From Ferrimonas kyonanensis DSM 18153 (GTDB lineage: Bacteria; Pseudomonadota; Gammaproteobacteria; Enterobacterales; Shewanellaceae): DNA of 64,000 nucleotides. A program made the translations under genes and the position numbers. Shown piece by piece: positions 60,868 to 64,000 of the stretch. Within the stretch, counting starts at the first letter, position 1. Each line of letters starts with the position of its first letter. The stretch spans positions 124,001 through 188,000 of the forward strand of contig NZ_AUDJ01000016.1 in assembly GCF_000425405.1 (NCBI RefSeq), given 5' to 3'. The notes under the pieces were generated by a model, which ran no database searches, was not told the DNA's origin, and saw only the letters and a program-made list of their open reading frames with translations.

Positions 60868-61340
60868 TGGCAGCAGTGAAACTCTGGTGGAGTAAATTGA
60901 ATCCCCGTGAGCGGCAGATGCTGACTCTGGCGGCGCCGTTTCTGGTGGTCGGGCTGTTCTATTGGATGGTCTGGCAACCTCTGGGCAGCGCGGTGACTCA
61001 GGCCGAGCGCGGTCTCAAATCGGAGCAGGCCAAACTGGCCAGCCTGAAGGCCGATGCCAGTCGTTACCTGAATCAAAAGTCCGGCAGTGGCACCCAGGCG
61101 CGAGGCAGCCTGAGTCAGTTGGCTACCGAGAGTGCCAGACAGTTTGCCCTGTCCATCGATCGCATGCAGCCCCAGGGCGACAAGTTGCAGGTGTGGCTGG
61201 ATGAGAGCAGTTTTGATGGTTTGTTGAATTGGTTGTCCTTCCTGTCTGAGCAAGGGGTACGGGTGGAAGCGCTGGATCTGTCCAGAGCCGATACCAATGG
61301 CAAGGTAGAAGTTCGGCGCTTACAGCTGGTGAAGGGGTAA
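60864..61340 (+). CDS. gspM: Type II secretion protein GspM
   Basis: A 158-residue bitopic inner-membrane protein that partners GspL. It has a short cytoplasmic head (KLWWSKLNPRERQM), one transmembrane helix (LTLAAPFLVVGLFYWMVW) and a periplasmic ferredoxin-like domain (FDGLLNWLSFLSEQGVRVEALDLSRAD). Two adjacent ATG codons (60864, 60867) could serve as start. Confidence 0.9.
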   Translation: MMAAVKLWWSKLNPRERQMLTLAAPFLVVGLFYWMVWQPLGSAVTQAERGLKSEQAKLASLKADASRYLNQKSGSGTQARGSLSQLATESARQFALSIDRMQPQGDKLQVWLDESSFDGLLNWLSFLSEQGVRVEALDLSRADTNGKVEVRRLQLVKG

Positions 61341-61341
61341 C

Positions 61342-62094
61342 ATGCGTTTTGTAAAATATGGCGTCGCCGCACTGGCGTTGTACATTGTGTTCCTGGTGAT
61401 TACGGTGCCGGTCTCTGTGGTCTGGCAGTGGGCGCCCAAACCCAAAGGGGTGCAGGTGCAGGGGCTGGACGGCAGCCTGTGGCAGGGCCGGGCTGCAACC
61501 CTGACGGTGTCGGGACGAACCCTGGAAAACCTCAGTTGGAACGTGGCTCCCTGGTCACTGCTGCAAGGGAAAGTGGAAGCGGCGGTGTCGGTGAATGGCG
61601 CAATCAGTGGTCGCGGTACCGTGGCTTATGGCCTGTCTGGGCTGGAGGTACAAGGCCTGCGTTTGGACAGTCCGGTTTCGGTGCTGGTGGGCAAACGACG
61701 GTTGCCGTTTCGAACCCAGGTGGCGGGTGACATCAACCTCAACCTGGCCGATGCTGCCCAGGGGCAGCCTTGGTGTGAGCGCCTCGATGGTCGCTTGATG
61801 GTCCAGCAGTTGGATGTGAATAATCAGTTCGGCCAGTTTCCTCTGGGCAACCTCAGCAGTAAGCTTAGCTGTCAGCAGGGCAATCTGATGTTGACCATGA
61901 CCGAGCAGGACAATCGCATTGGCGTCTCCGGAACCGCCATGTTGAAAGCCAACATGCAGGTCGAGCTGGATGCTCGAATTCGGGCAACCGACAGTCAACC
62001 GGAAGCACTGACCAAGTCTCTGGGTTTTCTGGGTCAGGCGGATGCCAGTGGCGCTTATCCGCTGCAGTACTCGGGTCGCATCCCCGGGTTTTAG
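61342..62094 (+). CDS. gspN: Type II secretion protein GspN
   Basis: A 250-residue protein with one N-terminal transmembrane helix and a periplasmic body (VQGLDGSLWQGRAATLTVSGRTLENLSWNVAPWSLLQGKVEAAVSVN). GspN is present only in some type II systems; its role is poorly known. It starts one base after the gspM stop codon and ends the operon before a strong terminator. Confidence 0.9.
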   Translation: MRFVKYGVAALALYIVFLVITVPVSVVWQWAPKPKGVQVQGLDGSLWQGRAATLTVSGRTLENLSWNVAPWSLLQGKVEAAVSVNGAISGRGTVAYGLSGLEVQGLRLDSPVSVLVGKRRLPFRTQVAGDINLNLADAAQGQPWCERLDGRLMVQQLDVNNQFGQFPLGNLSSKLSCQQGNLMLTMTEQDNRIGVSGTAMLKANMQVELDARIRATDSQPEALTKSLGFLGQADASGAYPLQYSGRIPGF

Positions 62095-62111
62095 GTCGGG
62101 TTTGTCACTAC

Positions 62112-62135
62112 AGGGTCGCTTCGGCGGCCCTTTTT
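62112..62135 (+). terminator. Intrinsic terminator of the gsp operon
   Basis: AGGGTCGC (62112-62119), tetraloop TTCG and GCGGCCCT (62124-62131), with one G-U pair, followed by five T. Confidence 0.93.
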
Positions 62136-62209
62136 ATTATGTGACCAATATCAAATCGGCAGGCGAATGTGTATGCTAATCCCATACGCAACCCTGAATC
62201 CTGGAATCC

Positions 62210-62761
62210 ATGAGTTCGCAACAAAAACCGCAGATTATCCACACCGAACTGGTGGCCAAGAGCCGATTGTTTCGGGTCGAGCAGGTCCATCTCAAATTCA
62301 GTAATGGCGTCGAGCGCGTGTATGAGCGGATGCAGGGCGGATCCCGTGGCGCGGTAATGGTGGTGCCGATGCTGGATGAGCACACCGTGTTGCTGGTCAA
62401 GGAGTACGCCGTTGGCACCGAGACCTATGAACTGGGTTTTGTGAAGGGGCTGATTGATCCTGGCGAAGATGCGCTGCAGGCCGCCAACCGTGAACTGCAG
62501 GAGGAGGCCGGTTTTCAAGCCGAACGGCTGACGCCACTGATGGAAGTGGCCTTAGCGCCTGGTTACTTTTCAAGCAAAATGAATATCTTGCTCGCTCAAG
62601 GACTGACGCCCAGCAAGTTAGAAGGGGATGAGCCTGAACCGCTGGAACTGGTGCCCTGGCCCATTGCCGATCTGGACGGGTTGTTGGCGCGCGCGGATTT
62701 CTCCGAATCCCGAGCGATCAGCGCCTTGTTTTTAGCGAGAAAAGCGCTGAAACTTAGTTAG
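62210..62761 (+). CDS. nudE: ADP compounds hydrolase NudE
   Basis: A 183-residue Nudix hydrolase that cleaves ADP-ribose, Ap3A and NADH-type compounds. The Nudix box GLIDPGEDALQAANRELQEEAGF is complete. The segment MNILLAQGLTPSKLEGDEPEPLELVPWP is characteristic of NudE. It lies 25 bases upstream of cysQ, probably in one operon, as in E. coli relatives. Confidence 0.93.
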   Translation: MSSQQKPQIIHTELVAKSRLFRVEQVHLKFSNGVERVYERMQGGSRGAVMVVPMLDEHTVLLVKEYAVGTETYELGFVKGLIDPGEDALQAANRELQEEAGFQAERLTPLMEVALAPGYFSSKMNILLAQGLTPSKLEGDEPEPLELVPWPIADLDGLLARADFSESRAISALFLARKALKLS

Positions 62762-62786
62762 AGATTTGCCGCGGTAGGTAGAGGTT

Positions 62787-63599
62787 GTGGAAAGAGATAA
62801 CACGCTGTTAGAACCCGTCATTGAGATTGCGCGTCAGGCTGGCGAGCAGATTCGAACGATTTACGAACACGGTCATTATCAAGAGATCACCAAATCCGAC
62901 AACACCCCGGTGACCAGCGCCGACCTTGCCGCCCATGAGCTGATCGTGGCGGCCCTGACCAAACTGGCGCCGGAGATTCCGATCCTGTCGGAGGAAGACG
63001 CCGACATTCCATTGAGTGACCGCCAAGGCTGGGGGCGTTACTGGTTGATCGATCCTCTCGATGGCACTCAGGAGTTTATCGCTGGCAGTGGCGACTTCGC
63101 GGTAAACATCGCCCTGATTGACAATCACGTGCCGGTGATGGGGGTGGTGTACGCACCTATCTCTCAGGTGTGCTACTTTGCCGTGCAAGGTATGGGAGCG
63201 TTTAAGCGCGCCAATGGCGTTAACAGCGCCATTCACAGTCGTGAGGCCTCTCAGGTTGATAAGGAGATGGTGATCGCCGTCAGTCGCCGTCAGCGTCTGG
63301 AAGCGGTAACCGATCTGCTGGAGCCCGGACGCAATTACCGCTTTGTGCCCTTTGGCAGCGCATCGCTGAAGAGTTGTATGGTGGCCGAAGGGGAAGCGGA
63401 CGTGTATTTGCGCCTGGGGCCGACCGGCGAGTGGGACACCGGGGCATCGCAGTGCATTGTCGAGCAGGCCGGCGGCCGGATTCTGGATATCGATCTGCAG
63501 CCATTGTCCTACAATGAGCGCGAGAGCCTGGAAAATCCCAACTATCTGGTTATGGGGGCACCAACGCTACCCTGGCGAGAGATACTGCAGCACGGATAA
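62787..63599 (+). CDS. cysQ: 3'(2'),5'-bisphosphate nucleotidase CysQ
   Basis: A 270-residue magnesium-dependent phosphatase that removes the 3'-phosphate of PAP made during sulfate assimilation. Metal-binding motifs are LSEEDAD, WLIDPLDGTQEF and the C-terminal GEWDTGASQCIVEQAGG. The start is GTG at 62787, preceded by GGTAGAGG. It ends before a bidirectional terminator. Confidence 0.95.
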   Translation: MERDNTLLEPVIEIARQAGEQIRTIYEHGHYQEITKSDNTPVTSADLAAHELIVAALTKLAPEIPILSEEDADIPLSDRQGWGRYWLIDPLDGTQEFIAGSGDFAVNIALIDNHVPVMGVVYAPISQVCYFAVQGMGAFKRANGVNSAIHSREASQVDKEMVIAVSRRQRLEAVTDLLEPGRNYRFVPFGSASLKSCMVAEGEADVYLRLGPTGEWDTGASQCIVEQAGGRILDIDLQPLSYNERESLENPNYLVMGAPTLPWREILQHG

Positions 63600-63625
63600 A
63601 AAAACGGCCCTCGGGGCCGTTTTTT
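63598..63625. terminator. Bidirectional terminator between cysQ and mnmH
   Basis: ACGGCCC (63604-63610) pairs with GGGCCGT (63614-63620); A-run on the left and T-run on the right allow use from both sides. Confidence 0.93.
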
Positions 63626-63626
63626 G

Positions 63627-64000
63627 TTACTGGTGCCTGGCCTTGTGATCCAGCCATTGGTGGACAGCTTGATGGTCTCCCTGGAAGACCACCCGTTGCC
63701 GTCGTTTCTCCAGTTGATGACGGTACATGGGGTCGTAGTAATCCTGCAGCAGAGAGTCGATCCATTGTCGGTGACCGTCCATATCGCCACTGGGCTGACG
63801 CTGCAGCGCCAACTCCATGACGCCGCGAAGTTGGCGGTATTTTTGATCGCCCAGACGTTTTTGTATTCGGTCCAGTGCGCCCAGCAGATGGTTCTGGAAG
63901 TTGGCGTAACCAAGCTCCTGGCCGTCCCTGTCGATGAAGGCAGTGGCCATGTCGGTGACATAATCACGCAAAATTCGTTCGATGCGGTCGTGGTGTGACA
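63627..64000 (-). CDS. mnmH: tRNA 2-selenouridine synthase MnmH, C-terminal part (5' end outside window)
   Basis: About 124 residues open at the right edge. The visible end, RIERILRDYVTDMATAFIDRDGQELGYANFQNHLLGALDRIQKRLGDQKYRQL followed by DGHRQWIDSLLQDYYDPMYRHQLEKRRQRVVFQGD, resembles the C-terminus of MnmH (SelU/YbbB), which replaces sulfur by selenium at the wobble uridine of some tRNAs. The rhodanese domain and its cysteine lie beyond the window, so the call rests on this tail. The frame stays open through 64000, so the TTG at 63971 is not taken as a start. Confidence 0.7.
   Translation of the reverse strand, partial: SHHDRIERILRDYVTDMATAFIDRDGQELGYANFQNHLLGALDRIQKRLGDQKYRQLRGVMELALQRQPSGDMDGHRQWIDSLLQDYYDPMYRHQLEKRRQRVVFQGDHQAVHQWLDHKARHQ

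Overview
The window looks like a chromosomal segment of a GC-rich gammaproteobacterium of the Shewanella/Ferrimonas type (Alteromonadales). This is inferred from the conserved blocks kbl-tdh, glpE-glpG, lexA-sulA, tex/greB-ompR-envZ, pckA-hslO-hslR, gspC-N and nudE-cysQ, and from an aa3-type cytochrome oxidase locus typical of that group. No rRNA, tRNA, insertion sequence, prophage or CRISPR array was seen. Both ends cut a gene: an unidentified CDS at the left and the C-terminus of mnmH at the right.

Layout. 1-5.1 kb: threonine catabolism (kbl-tdh), glpE and the rhomboid protease glpG, a FliL-like protein and ubiC. 5.2-13.9 kb is the most unusual part, a copper/silver handling island. It holds a secreted protein with five tandem 54-bp Cys/His repeats, a CusB-type adaptor carrying four extra metal-binding domains, a CusA pump with all three Cu(I) methionines, a CueR-like regulator, four small secreted Cys-rich proteins ending in a PP-containing tail, and two DUF2057 proteins. 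14.1-20.6 kb: a divergent S-adenosylhomocysteine-hydrolase-like enzyme, a LysR regulator, tapT, an aromatic amino acid permease and plsB. 20.8-21.9 kb: lexA-sulA behind two SOS boxes.

22.2-30.5 kb is a complete cytochrome c oxidase and assembly cluster: coxB-coxA-ctaG-coxC, a DUF2909 gene on the other strand, surf1, a CxxxC protein, ctaA, cyoE and sco. A perfect FNR-type site sits just downstream of its candidate promoter, which suggests repression without oxygen. 30.6-41.6 kb is mixed: a lipoprotein hydrolase, a polysaccharide deacetylase, a MATE exporter, nfuA, an M14 peptidase, comF/gntX and bioH with interlocked start codons, a hypothetical gene and tex.

41.8-50.4 kb: greB, ompR-envZ with a trailing secreted gene, a secreted subtilase, pckA, hslO and hslR. 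50.6-62.1 kb is a full type II secretion operon gspC-N; the secreted proteins in the window (S8 subtilase, M14 peptidase) are plausible but unproven substrates. 62.2-64 kb: nudE, cysQ and mnmH.

Most promising for new biology: the copper island with its repeat proteins and promoter motifs, the divergent SAH hydrolase, an orphan plus-strand terminator that suggests a small RNA near 47.3 kb, and a 16-bp palindrome over the gspC promoter.
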